Shown: piece by piece, positions 25,104 to 33,512 of the stretch | How positions within the stretch are numbered: the first letter of the stretch is position 1 | How the letters are laid out: each line of letters begins with the position of its first letter | Source of the DNA: Nocardia crassostreae | GTDB taxonomy: Bacteria; Actinomycetota; Actinomycetes; Mycobacteriales; Mycobacteriaceae | DNA: 64,000 nt | Assembly: GCF_001613405.1 (NCBI RefSeq) | Contig: NZ_BDCH01000029.1 | Coordinates: 124,001 to 188,000 of the forward strand | Direction of reading: 5' to 3' | Program-made: the position numbers and the translations under genes | The notes under the pieces: model-generated | The model's database searches: none | What the model was told of the DNA's origin: nothing | Seen by the model: the letters and a program-made list of their open reading frames with translations, nothing else

Positions 25104-25321
25104 GGGTTTCGGATCGGCGGGTTTGCGCTCGCCACGGCCCGGGTATCGGTTCGGGTACTGACCGTGGTGGCTGGGGCATTCGCGCGGATTGCGAAAATCG
25201 CCGTGTCCCAGCTGCGAACCGGATGGTCGTTGTGCTGGCATATTTGTGCACGCCCGCTCGACTTCCCCGGATCAGAGGGCAATGATCGGTGCACGAGTTT
25301 CCTGAAAGGAAACCAACGGAA

Positions 25322-25513
25322 ATGACGACACTGCTGGTGATTCTCATCGTATGGGCGTTGCTCTCGGTTCCGGCCGCACTGCTGTTCGCACGCATGTTCC
25401 GGTCGACGAAGGTAGACCGCCGCGCTCGTGGTGAGCGCGAAGAACTATCCGCGCCCGTGGAATTCGGCGGCCCGGCCGACGAATCCACCTCGGGACCCTT
25501 CCGGAGGCGATGA
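25322..25513 (+). CDS. Small single-pass membrane protein
   Basis: This 63-residue protein has one transmembrane helix (residues 3-24, LLVILIVWALLSVPAALLFA) followed by a basic stretch RSTKVDRRARGERE and an acidic, Pro/Ser-rich tail. GAAAGGA precedes the ATG. Its stop overlaps the start of the ABC ATPase gene by ATGA, so they are coupled and it may be a partner of that ATPase. No family was recognised. The 218 bases upstream show no gene. Confidence 0.65.
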   Translation: MTTLLVILIVWALLSVPAALLFARMFRSTKVDRRARGEREELSAPVEFGGPADESTSGPFRRR

Positions 25514-26400
25514 CACGTACCGATATTTCGCACCACGTTGACGATCGTCCAGGGCGGTGGGCAAAGATGGACCCCGTGCCACAACCGGATCCTGATCTGC
25601 TCATCGATTTCAACGATATCACCGTCCGACGCTCGGGCCATACGCTCGTAGGACATGTCACCTGGCAGGTGGAGCTCGACGAACGCTGGGTTGTGCTCGG
25701 CCCCAACGGCGCCGGGAAGACATCGCTGCTGCGGATGGCGGCGGCCGAGATGTACCCGACCTCGGGCAGCGCCAACCTGCTGGGTGAGACTCTCGGCCGT
25801 GTCGACGTGAACGAGCTACGCCCGCGCATCGGCCTGTCCTCCGCCGCCGTCGCCAGTCGCGTACCGCGCGACGAGAAGGTCGGTGATCTGGTGGTGTCCG
25901 CGGGTTACGCGGTCATGGGCCGCTGGCGGGAACGCTATGACGAGGTCGATACCGACCGGGCCGTGGACATCCTGGAAAGCCTGGGCGCGGAACACCTTTC
26001 CGATCGCGCCTACGGGACGCTGTCGGAGGGCGAGCGCAAGCGGGTGCTCATTGCGCGGGCGCTCATGACCGATCCGGAACTGCTGCTGCTCGACGAGCCC
26101 GCCGCCGGACTGGATCTGGGCGGGCGCGAGGAACTGGTGGAGCGCCTCGGCGATCTGGCCGCCGATCCGGACGCGCCCGCGACCGTGCTGGTCACCCATC
26201 ACGTCGAGGAGATCCCGCCGGGCTTCACCCACGGCATGCTGCTCAACGAGGGCGCGGTGGTGGCGCAGGGTCTGCTCGAGGAGGTGCTGACCGCCGAGAA
26301 TCTGAGCGAGGCCTTCCGCCAGTCGATCACGCTCGATCGCATCGACGGCCGCTACTTCGCGCGCCGCAGCCAGCGGTTCGGGCGGCATCGGACCCGCTGA
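25510..26400 (+). CDS. ABC transporter ATP-binding protein (Rv3041c-like)
   Basis: This is a 296-residue ATPase, or 277 residues if ATG 25567 is the start. Walker A is GPNGAGKTS, the signature is LSEGERKRVLIARAL, Walker B is LLLLDEPAAGLD, and the H-loop is VTHHVEE. No permease gene is adjacent; the only membrane neighbour is the 63-residue protein coupled to it. The family is conserved next to serB in mycobacteria, where the substrate is also unknown to me. Confidence 0.88.
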   Translation: MTRTDISHHVDDRPGRWAKMDPVPQPDPDLLIDFNDITVRRSGHTLVGHVTWQVELDERWVVLGPNGAGKTSLLRMAAAEMYPTSGSANLLGETLGRVDVNELRPRIGLSSAAVASRVPRDEKVGDLVVSAGYAVMGRWRERYDEVDTDRAVDILESLGAEHLSDRAYGTLSEGERKRVLIARALMTDPELLLLDEPAAGLDLGGREELVERLGDLAADPDAPATVLVTHHVEEIPPGFTHGMLLNEGAVVAQGLLEEVLTAENLSEAFRQSITLDRIDGRYFARRSQRFGRHRTR

Positions 26401-26469
26401 ATCCCCGTCCGGGTATCCCGGCGCGCTGCCATTGCGTCACCGGCTCGTAGCGGGCAAACTGTCCGCAGC

Positions 26470-26532
26470 ATATCCCATATCGCTGTGAGCTGGGATATCG
26501 AGCCAATCGCCGTTGTGTAGCCAATAATTGGC
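26470..26532. promoter_or_regulatory. Two palindromes upstream of the MoaF-like lipoprotein gene
   Basis: ATATCCCA (26470-26477) pairs with TGGGATAT (26491-26498) across 13 bases. GCCAATAATTGGC (26520-26532) is a perfect odd palindrome. Both lie in the 190-base gap after the ABC ATPase and are AT-rich against the local background, so they look like promoter-proximal operators. Confidence 0.4.
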
Positions 26533-26590
26533 GAATGCTCGGCGCGGGGCGGTGGCACGGGTTGGGTGCACCGCGGACGGAGGGAGCGGA

Positions 26591-27042
26591 GTGGGCCGGA
26601 CCATTGCTGTGGTGACACTCGTGGCGAGCGCGTGCGCCGCGGCCGGGTGCGTGGCCGATCCACCGGCGCCGCAAACGGTTTCGTCGATCCATTCCGCCGA
26701 GGGGCTGGGTCCCGCCGCCGTGCCGTCGGATCTGCACGGCAAGACCGTGCAATTGCGCTACGACAGCGGTTCGGGCGGCACCGTGACCTTCGCGGGCGAC
26801 GGTCGCACGCTGACCTACGTCGCCGCCGACAGTGGGCGCAAGACCGTCGCGCCGGTGACCATCGAACATCTGGAAACCGGTGTCTTCCTGGTGACCTGGG
26901 CCGAGGCGGGCAGCGGGATGTGACGAGCCAGGTGCAGGACTATCGCACCGGCATGCTCACCGGCACCTGGTCGCACCGGCCGGATGCGACCAACCCCTTC
27001 ACCATCGAGGCGCGCACCGGCTCGGTCCACCTGACGAACTGA
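26591..27042 (+). pseudogene. MoaF-like lipoprotein, frameshifted
   Basis: The reading begins at GTG 26591 behind GGAG, with a signal and lipobox ending in CAAAGC. A calycin-like domain follows (GKTVQLRYDSGSGGTVTF, VFLVTWAEAGSG). After SG at about 26916 the frame shifts, and the domain continues as DVTSQVQDYRTGMLTGTW up to 27042. The joined sequence matches the C-terminal pattern of MoaF-type proteins. Adding one G to the GGG at 26915-26917 restores a single 150-residue protein. It is either a sequencing error or a real single-base loss. Confidence 0.75.
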
Positions 27043-27072
27043 TCATGCGTTGTCCGGGTACTGTGGACTTCC

Positions 27073-27255
27073 GTGATCACCGAGATTCTGGCAGTCCTCG
27101 CCCTCGCGGCGGTGGTGCTCGCAATCGGTGTGCTGGTGTGGTTCGTGCTGCGCATGCTGCGCCTGGGCTCGGTCGAAATCGAGTTGGCGCCGCGCGAGGA
27201 CGCACGGACCTCGACTCCCGAGGACGGCGAACAGGATTCGCGACGCGAGCCGTGA
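27073..27255 (+). CDS. Small single-pass membrane protein
   Basis: This 60-residue protein starts with GTG and has one N-terminal membrane helix (about residues 3-28). A hydrophilic acidic tail follows: SVEIELAPREDARTSTPEDG. It resembles the other short membrane protein at 25322 in plan but not in sequence. It lies 30 bases after the MoaF-like gene and 58 before the NUDIX gene. The function is unknown. Confidence 0.6.
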   Translation: MITEILAVLALAAVVLAIGVLVWFVLRMLRLGSVEIELAPREDARTSTPEDGEQDSRREP

Positions 27256-27313
27256 ACCACGCGGACCGGAACGGGTTCTATCGCGACTCCGTGGCAAACG
27301 TTAGGGTGCGGGT

Positions 27314-28165
27314 GTGAGTGAGACAGTTGCCCAGCCCGGCTCTCAGGCCGCCGCCAGGCCCATCAAGGACGCGTCCACGGTGGTGCTGGTGCGTGACGGC
27401 GCGCGGGGGCCCGAGGTGTTCCTGCAGCGTCGCGTGAACGCGATGGCCTTCGCGGCCGGGATGACGGTATTCCCCGGCGGTGGCGTCGACCCCTCCGACG
27501 CCGCGGCCGAACTGGAGTGGGCCGGTCCCGAACCGGCCTGGTGGGGTGAGCGTTTCGGCGCCGATGCCCCGCGCGCCCAAGCCCTGGTCTGCGCCGCCGT
27601 CCGGGAGACCTTCGAGGAGTGCGGCGTACTGCTCGCCGGTCCGACCGCGGACTCCGTGGTCTCCGACACCGCCGTCTACGCCGAGGCGCGCGGGCAGCTG
27701 GAGCGCCGCGAACTGTCCTTCGCGGAATTCCTCACCCGCGAGAACCTGGTCCTGCGCGCCGATCTGCTGCGCCCCTGGGATCACTGGATCACCCCCGTCG
27801 TCGAGCCCCGCCGCTACGACACCCGCTTCTTCGTCGCCGTGCTCCCCGCGGGCCAGCACGCCGACGACGCCACCTCCGAAGCCGAAGTCGTCACCTGGTG
27901 CACCCCGGCCGAAGCCATCACCCGCTGGAAGGACGGCCTCGACGTCCTCCTCCCGCCCACCTGGACCCAACTGGTCGGCCTCGCCGACTTCGCCTCCACC
28001 GCGGAGATTCTCGCCGCCACCCGCAGCATCGACCCGATCATGCCGGTCTACGACCCCACCGCGGGCAAGGCCGCCCTCGCCTTCCCCCACGCCGACCGCT
28101 ACTTCGCCGACCTCCCCGACACCACCCGCCTGCGCGGCTCCAAGCGGCCGGAGCAGGCCCAGTAG
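27314..28165 (+). CDS. NUDIX hydrolase (Rv3040c-like)
   Basis: This 283-residue hydrolase of nucleoside diphosphate-linked compounds has a split Nudix box. MTVFPGGGVDPSD is followed, after an insertion of about 25 residues, by ALVCAAVRETFEECGVLL, which carries the RE-x2-EE-x-G core. This arrangement is that of the human NUDT19/acyl-CoA diphosphatase group, so a CoA derivative is a reasonable substrate guess. It ends 1 base before the crotonase gene, so the two are in one operon. Confidence 0.85.
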   Translation: MSETVAQPGSQAAARPIKDASTVVLVRDGARGPEVFLQRRVNAMAFAAGMTVFPGGGVDPSDAAAELEWAGPEPAWWGERFGADAPRAQALVCAAVRETFEECGVLLAGPTADSVVSDTAVYAEARGQLERRELSFAEFLTRENLVLRADLLRPWDHWITPVVEPRRYDTRFFVAVLPAGQHADDATSEAEVVTWCTPAEAITRWKDGLDVLLPPTWTQLVGLADFASTAEILAATRSIDPIMPVYDPTAGKAALAFPHADRYFADLPDTTRLRGSKRPEQAQ

Positions 28166-28166
28166 G

Positions 28167-28943
28167 GTGTCGGCTGTGGCCGAGTTTGTGACCGTGGACC
28201 GTGGTGTGGCGGAGGGCGTTGCCGTGCTGCGCATCGCGCGCCCGCCGATGAATCTGATAGATCTGCAGGTGGCGCTGGAGGTTTCCGCCGCCGCCGCGGA
28301 GATCGCGGCGGATACCGGGGTTTCGGCGGTCATCGTCTACGGGGACGAGCGGGTGTTCTCGGCGGGGGACGAGATGGCCGAGCTGGCGGCGTTCACGCCC
28401 GAGCAGGCCGAGGCGGTCGTGGCCGATTTCCAGTCGGCGTTGAGCTGCCTGGCGCGGCTGCCGCAGCCGACCGTGGCGGCCATCAGTGGTTATGCGCTGG
28501 GCGCGGGGCTGGAGCTGGCGCTCGCCGCGGATCGCCGCATCATCGGTGACAACGTGAAGCTCGGGCTGCCGCAGATCAAGGCCGGGCTGATTCCGCTCGC
28601 CGGGATTCGGCGGTTGAGTCTGCTGGTCGGGCCGTCCAAGGCCAAGGATCTGGTCTACAGCGGGCGGTTCGTGGATCCGGAGGAAGCGGAGAAGATCGGC
28701 CTGGTCGACGAGGTGGTCGCACCGGACGATGTGTTCGCCGCCGCGCTGCGCTGGGCCGGGCAGTTCACGGGTGCTCCGCGGCTGGCATTGGCCGCCGCCA
28801 AGCGGGTGTTCGAGGCCGGTACGCACGGGCACGATCGGGCGCGCAAGGAGTGGGCCGGACTGTTCGGGACCGAAGATCAGCAGGTTGGAACACGTTCCTA
28901 TTTGGCGGCCGGGCCGGGTTCTGCGCAATTCACGCGCGGATAA
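28167..28943 (+). CDS. Crotonase-fold protein (EchA17-like), one catalytic Glu replaced
   Basis: This 258-residue crotonase superfamily protein has the oxyanion-hole regions VFSAGDEMAEL and ISGYALGAGLELALAAD. The Glu in GLELA corresponds to the first catalytic Glu of enoyl-CoA hydratase. At the second site the usual PEI is PQI (LGLPQIKAGLIP), so the general-acid Glu is a Gln. Plain hydratase activity is therefore doubtful; an isomerase, hydrolase or non-catalytic acyl-CoA binder are options. It is adjacent to the NUDIX gene, which may act on related CoA esters. GTG 28167 or 28176 can be the start. Confidence 0.85.
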   Translation: MSAVAEFVTVDRGVAEGVAVLRIARPPMNLIDLQVALEVSAAAAEIAADTGVSAVIVYGDERVFSAGDEMAELAAFTPEQAEAVVADFQSALSCLARLPQPTVAAISGYALGAGLELALAADRRIIGDNVKLGLPQIKAGLIPLAGIRRLSLLVGPSKAKDLVYSGRFVDPEEAEKIGLVDEVVAPDDVFAAALRWAGQFTGAPRLALAAAKRVFEAGTHGHDRARKEWAGLFGTEDQQVGTRSYLAAGPGSAQFTRG

Positions 28944-28991
28944 CCGGGCCGATAAGCAGGCTCACCGGGGCGTTCATTAGGCTGCCCTGTT

Positions 28992-29969
28992 ATGACCGCT
29001 CGTCCTGAAGACCCAGCGCCGAACCCGCACGCCACCGAGGCGGAGGTCCAGGCCGCGTATTCCGACAACAAGCTCGCGCAGGTGCTCTACCACGACTGGG
29101 AGGCCGAGACCTACGACGAGAAGTGGTCCATCTCCTATGACGAGCGCTGCATCGAGTACGCGCGCGGCCGTTTCGACGCCGTGGTCCCCGACGCGCAGCT
29201 GCCCTACGAGCGGGCCCTCGAACTCGGTTGCGGCACCGGCTTCTTCCTGCTGAACCTCATGCAGGGCGGTGTGGCCAAGGCCGGTTCGGTCACCGACCTG
29301 TCCCCGGGCATGGTCAAGGTCGCCACCCGCAATGGCCAGAACCTGGGTCTCGAGGTGGACGGCCGCGTCGCCGACGCCGAGACGATTCCGTACGAGGACG
29401 ACACCTTCGATCTGGTCGTCGGTCACGCGGTGCTGCACCACATCCCGGATGTGGAACTGGCGCTGAAGGAATGCCTGCGCGTGCTCAAGCCCGGCGGCCG
29501 TTTCGTCTTCGCGGGCGAGCCGACCACCATCGGCAATCTCTATGCCCGCAAGCTCGGCCAGATCACCTGGAAGGTCACCACCAATGTGACCAAGCTGCCG
29601 TTCCTGAGCGATTGGCGGCGTCCGCAGGCCGAACTGGACGAGTCCTCCCGCGCCGCCGCGCTCGAGGCCGTCGTCGACCTGCACACCTTCGATCCCTCCG
29701 ATCTGGAGCGCATGGCCCGCAGCGCGGGCGCGGTCGACGTGCTGGCCAAGACCGAGGAATTCGCCGCCGCCCTGTGGGGCTGGCCGGTCCGCACCTTCGA
29801 GGCCGCCGTGCCGGAGTCCAAGCTCACCTGGCGCTACCGCACGGCCCAGTACAAGGCCTGGCTGGGTCTGTCCAAGCTGGACGAGAAGGTGCTGCGCCAC
29901 GTGGTCCCGCGCCAGTTCTTCTACAACGTCATGATCACCGGCGTGAAGCCCGGCGCCTCCGCCAAGTAA
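28992..29969 (+). CDS. Class I SAM-dependent methyltransferase (Rv3038c-like)
   Basis: This 325-residue methyltransferase has motif I ALELGCGTGFFLLNL at about residue 75. The adenine-binding DAETIPYEDDTFDLVVG follows, then VLHHIPDVELALKECLRVLKPGGRFVF. The acceptor is not evident. In mycobacteria the homologue lies at the edge of the gene set for methylglucose lipopolysaccharide, so a sugar O-methylation role is possible but unproven. It starts 48 bases after the crotonase gene and is followed within 10 bases by the THUMP-like gene. Confidence 0.88.
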   Translation: MTARPEDPAPNPHATEAEVQAAYSDNKLAQVLYHDWEAETYDEKWSISYDERCIEYARGRFDAVVPDAQLPYERALELGCGTGFFLLNLMQGGVAKAGSVTDLSPGMVKVATRNGQNLGLEVDGRVADAETIPYEDDTFDLVVGHAVLHHIPDVELALKECLRVLKPGGRFVFAGEPTTIGNLYARKLGQITWKVTTNVTKLPFLSDWRRPQAELDESSRAAALEAVVDLHTFDPSDLERMARSAGAVDVLAKTEEFAAALWGWPVRTFEAAVPESKLTWRYRTAQYKAWLGLSKLDEKVLRHVVPRQFFYNVMITGVKPGASAK

Positions 29970-29979
29970 ACGAAATCCC

Positions 29980-31359
29980 TTGGGCTACGCCTTCACTCGC
30001 GACGACGTCGCCTACCTCGGCAGCGCGGCCGGTGCCGCCGCGCTGACCGAGGCGAATCACCTCGACCTCACCCCCAAGTCGCTGCTGCGCGACCTCGAAC
30101 AGCTGCGCCGCGCCCACGGCGACCGCGCCGCCGTCCTGGCCGAAACCCTCCGCCTCCGCCGCCGCCGCGCCGCCGCCAAACTCGACGCCGCGACCGACTG
30201 GCTCTTCACCGACGACGCCCTGCAACAGGCAACCCCCACCGCGGTGGCCCGCCACCGCGCCGAACGCCTGACCGGTCGCGCCGTCCACGACGTCACCTGC
30301 TCCATCGGCGCGGAACTGGCCGAGCTGGCTCGCGTCTGCCCCGCCGTCATAGGCAGCGACCTGGACTCGGTGCGCCTCGCCATGGCAGCCCATAATCTCG
30401 GTGCGGCACTGGGGAATCCGCGCTCCGACACCCACACGACAGGCGTCGCTGCCACCGGCGAGCGCTCTGATCCAGGGGCACTTTCCGATGCTGGGGCCGG
30501 TACGCACGGGCTTGCGGCGACCGGCCGTAACTCCGGCGCGGGAGGGCCTTCCGGCGCTGTCGCCGACTCACGGATCCTCGGCGCCCTCGGGTCTGCCGCT
30601 CGAGCGGCGGGTTCGGCGGCGCGAAATGTGTTGCTGGTCAAGGCTGATGCGCTGGCGCCGTGCAGCAGCGCCGAGGTGATCATCGCCGATCCGGCGCGGC
30701 GTGCGGACGGGCGGCGGACGCATGATCCGGCGAAGCTGCAGCCGCCGCTGCCGGATCTGCTCACTGCCTATGCGGGACGGGATCTGGTCGTGAAGTGCGC
30801 TCCCGGAATGGATTTCGACAAGCTCGGGTGGGCGGGGGAGGTGGAGGTGACCTCGCTGGGCGGCGCGGTGCGCGAAGCTTGTCTGTGGTCGCCCGGCTTG
30901 GCGGAGGCCGGTGTGACGCGTCGCGCCACGGTGCTCTCGTCGACCGGGAAGTCGTGGAACATCACTGATGCCGAGCCCGACGACATTCCCGAGCGCGAGC
31001 CGGGGGAGTGGATCATCGATCCGGACGGGGCGGTTGTGCGGGCGGGCCTGGTTCGCCACTACGGCGCGAAACACGGTCTGTGGCAACTGGATCCCCGTAT
31101 CGCCTATCTCACCGGCGACAGCGTGCCGGAGGGGGTGCGCGGGTTCCGGATTCTCGAGCGCATGGACTTCCGGGAGAAGCCGTTGCGCGCGGAACTGCAT
31201 CGCCGGGATTGTGGTCCGCTCGAAATCCTCACGCGCGGTGTCGATATCGACCCGGATGCGTTGCGTGCGAGGCTCAAACCGCGTGGCACACAACCGCATA
31301 CGCTTGTCGTCACGTGTATCGGCCGTACGGCCACGGTTTTCATCTGTGCCACGCCGTAG
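29980..31359 (+). CDS. THUMP-like methyltransferase-fold protein with a large insertion
   Basis: This 459-residue homologue of Rv3037c starts with TTG. The core includes VHDVTCSIGAELAEL (a variant SAM loop, near residue 105), IGSDLDSVRLAMAAHNL, and IIADPARRADGRR where a catalytic N/DPP motif would sit. A C-terminal THUMP-like domain ends in VVTCIGRTATVFI. Between about residues 146 and 215 there is an Ala/Gly/Ser/Thr-rich insertion inside the Rossmann fold. That stretch has two similar segments, GVAATGERSDPGALSD and GLAATGRNSGAGGPSG. The substrate may be RNA or a glycan; both have been suggested for relatives. Confidence 0.78.
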   Translation: MGYAFTRDDVAYLGSAAGAAALTEANHLDLTPKSLLRDLEQLRRAHGDRAAVLAETLRLRRRRAAAKLDAATDWLFTDDALQQATPTAVARHRAERLTGRAVHDVTCSIGAELAELARVCPAVIGSDLDSVRLAMAAHNLGAALGNPRSDTHTTGVAATGERSDPGALSDAGAGTHGLAATGRNSGAGGPSGAVADSRILGALGSAARAAGSAARNVLLVKADALAPCSSAEVIIADPARRADGRRTHDPAKLQPPLPDLLTAYAGRDLVVKCAPGMDFDKLGWAGEVEVTSLGGAVREACLWSPGLAEAGVTRRATVLSSTGKSWNITDAEPDDIPEREPGEWIIDPDGAVVRAGLVRHYGAKHGLWQLDPRIAYLTGDSVPEGVRGFRILERMDFREKPLRAELHRRDCGPLEILTRGVDIDPDALRARLKPRGTQPHTLVVTCIGRTATVFICATP

Positions 31360-31364
31360 TGGCG

Positions 31365-31844
31365 TCAGTCCTCGGGGGTGACGGTCGTCGCTTGGAAGTC
31401 GGCGACGAATCGCGTGAGCAGCCGGGCGAATTCGGCGCGTTCGGCGTCCTCCCAGTCTGCGGTTGCGCGGGCGAAGACGGCTTGGCGCGCGGTGTGCGCG
31501 CGTTCCAGCGCCGCTTGCGCCTTGCGGGTCAGGTGTAGCAGCACGCGGCGCGCATCGGCCTGATCGGCGCGGCGTTCCAACAGTCCGTCCGTCACCGCGC
31601 GCGCGACGAGGCGGCTGGCGCGCGGCTGATCGACCCCGAGCGTGGTCGCGATATCGGTGACGGTCGCCTCTCCGTCGCGCGCCTCGACGACATCGAGCAT
31701 GCCGAACAGCGTGGGGTCCATGGCGGGTCCGTCACCGAGGGCGCCGAGCCTGCTGAGGCTGCGCCGGGTCTGGCTGCGCCGGATCGCCACCATCGCCCGC
31801 TCGATGGCAGCAGTCGCGGGATCTCTCTCCGTCACCCTTGTCAT
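31365..31844 (-). CDS. MarR-family regulator
   Basis: This 159-residue winged-helix regulator starts at ATG 31844. The DNA-binding core is ATVTDIATTLGVDQPRASRLVARAVTDGLLERRADQADARRV, which keeps the MarR recognition helix and the wing DxR motif. It converges on the THUMP-like gene, with stops 5 bases apart. It is divergent from a second winged-helix gene at 31906, and the perfect palindrome between them is its likely operator. Confidence 0.88.
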   Translation of the reverse strand: MTRVTERDPATAAIERAMVAIRRSQTRRSLSRLGALGDGPAMDPTLFGMLDVVEARDGEATVTDIATTLGVDQPRASRLVARAVTDGLLERRADQADARRVLLHLTRKAQAALERAHTARQAVFARATADWEDAERAEFARLLTRFVADFQATTVTPED

Positions 31845-31866
31845 TCTACAACTACTTGCTAAACTA

Positions 31867-31882
31867 CAATTACATGTAATTG
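31867..31882. promoter_or_regulatory. Perfect palindromic operator between two MarR-type genes
   Basis: CAATTACATGTAATTG is a perfect 16-base palindrome in the 61-base divergent gap. A related half-site (CTACAACTAC, at 31845-31854) lies just upstream. The AT-rich composition and size fit a MarR-family operator. Confidence 0.7.
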
Positions 31883-31905
31883 AACATATACCTGAGAGGA
31901 AGATC

Positions 31906-32349
31906 ATGATCACCGCACAAGCACCCGGAAAGCCGCTCGGCTACTACCTCCGCCATATCGACCAGATGCTGGAGCAGAACTTCGCCGCCCTGCTGGCGGC
32001 CCACGGCTTGGTCCGTCGCTCGTGGCAGATCGTGAACACGATCTCCGCCGCACCCGCAACCCTGACCGACCTCGATCGCGCCCACGCGCATTTCCTCGAT
32101 GCGGCCGAACCCACCGTCGCCCCGCACGTCGCCGATCTCGTCGACCGCGGATGGCTGGCCGTCGACGCGGACGGCAATCACACCCTGACCATTGCGGGGG
32201 AGACCGGATGCCGTTCCGTCGCCGAACTCATCGACGCCGAACGCGCCGCCGTCATCGACGGCCTCGGCCCCGACGGTTACGCCACCCTGATCGGCATGAT
32301 GCAGCGGATCGCGGACAATGTCGACGCCATCGCCCGCGCCCGCGGCTAG
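31906..32349 (+). CDS. Winged-helix (MarR-like) protein
   Basis: This 147-residue protein has LGYYLRHIDQMLEQNFAALLAAHGLVRRSWQIVNTI, the long N-terminal helix of MarR proteins. A winged-helix region VADLVDRGWLAVDADGNHTLTIAGETG follows. GAGAGGA lies 8 bases before the ATG. It is divergent from and probably controlled by the MarR gene at 31365. It may be a regulator itself or a sensor partner. Confidence 0.78.
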   Translation: MITAQAPGKPLGYYLRHIDQMLEQNFAALLAAHGLVRRSWQIVNTISAAPATLTDLDRAHAHFLDAAEPTVAPHVADLVDRGWLAVDADGNHTLTIAGETGCRSVAELIDAERAAVIDGLGPDGYATLIGMMQRIADNVDAIARARG

Positions 32350-32388
32350 CTCATGGCAATACTTCCGTCACGAGCGCGACCGCCTCGA

Positions 32389-33393
32389 TCAGATGCCGTC
32401 GACCGCGACGACCCGGAACGGATTGCTCGGCGTGCCCGCGCCCATGGGGCCGCCGCGGTCGAATTGCGAGACCACCACGAGGACCCGATCACCGCTGTGC
32501 GCCATGGTGGTCGGGATGCGCAGGGCCTCATCGGTAATGCGGTGTTGGAGCTCGGCGGCCGTACCGTCGGCGGTGAGGCGCCACCGACTCACGGCATTGT
32601 CCTTGTTGTGCACGGCCCAGAGGGTGTCGCCGTGCAATTCGAGGCCGTCGCCATTGATTAGGTTGCCGCCTTGCAGGTTGACTTTGGTGATCACCGGCTG
32701 GGATTGCAGGGCTATCCGATAGAGGTCGCCGGAGGCCATGTCGACGGTGAGCAGGTAGCGACCGGCCTCGTCGGCGACGATGCCGTTGAGGAGGTAGCTC
32801 CCGGGCGCGCTGGCTCCGACGGCGGTACTCAGATCCGCGTAGACGGGCAGGGTTCCACGCCCGCCGTTCGCCACGGCGGCCGCGAGCTGTTCCGGGCCGA
32901 CGCGGTAGATCATCGGGCGGACGCTGTCGGTGATGTAGACGCTGCCGTCCGGTGTCACGGCCAGATCATTGATGAACGGCTGATCGGCGGCCGCCGTGTC
33001 GAAGCGGGCCAGCAGAGCGCGAGTTCCGGTGTCGTACACCGCTACTCCGGTCGTGTGGTCGGTGACCCAGAGTCGTCCGGCGCTGTCGACGCGCAGGCCG
33101 TTGGCCGTCATCCGGCCATCCGTGCCGGAGGGGAGGAAGACCTCGGCCCTGCCGCTGCCCGCTGTGGCGCGGTAGACCGCGCCGGTGGTCCAGGAGCCGA
33201 CGTAGACATCCCCGGTGCGTGAATCCACCGCGATCCCTTCGGGATACGCGCGTTCCTCGGGCAGTTCGAAGGCGGTGCTGACGCGCGCGGCCGGATCGCT
33301 CGGCGCGGCGGGTTCCGCGCTGTTCGAGCAGGCCGCCAGCGTCAGCAGCAGGGCGGCGGGCATGGCGCTGCGGAGTCGGGGCAGACGAGACAT
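32389..33393 (-). CDS. SMP-30/NHL-like beta-propeller lipoprotein
   Basis: This 334-residue exported protein has a lipobox LTLAAC at about residue 22. The mature part consists of repeated propeller blades, such as YPEGIAVDSRTGDVYVGSW, MTANGLRVDSAGRLWVTD, FINDLAVTPDGSVYITDS and NGDGLELHGDTLWAVHN. Proteins of this fold include gluconolactonases and calcium-dependent lactonases. It is divergent from the MarR regulator at 33513, which probably controls it through the palindrome at 33453. Confidence 0.82.
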   Translation of the reverse strand: MSRLPRLRSAMPAALLLTLAACSNSAEPAAPSDPAARVSTAFELPEERAYPEGIAVDSRTGDVYVGSWTTGAVYRATAGSGRAEVFLPSGTDGRMTANGLRVDSAGRLWVTDHTTGVAVYDTGTRALLARFDTAAADQPFINDLAVTPDGSVYITDSVRPMIYRVGPEQLAAAVANGGRGTLPVYADLSTAVGASAPGSYLLNGIVADEAGRYLLTVDMASGDLYRIALQSQPVITKVNLQGGNLINGDGLELHGDTLWAVHNKDNAVSRWRLTADGTAAELQHRITDEALRIPTTMAHSGDRVLVVVSQFDRGGPMGAGTPSNPFRVVAVDGI

Positions 33394-33452
33394 GGGTGTG
33401 CCTTCCGGGGCAGATCAGTAGAGGTAACACCTAAGTGCGAATTCGAACATAG

Positions 33453-33466
33453 ATTAGATTTCTAAT
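33453..33466. promoter_or_regulatory. Predicted MarR operator
   Basis: ATTAGATTTCTAAT is an inverted repeat (ATTAGA-TT-TCTAAT) in the divergent gap between the propeller lipoprotein and a MarR gene. Two further TTCGAACA elements flank it at 33442 and 33478. Confidence 0.6.
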
Positions 33467-33512
33467 GATAGTCAATATTCGAACACCAGGAAGAGTCGAA
33501 TACCATGCCTGA

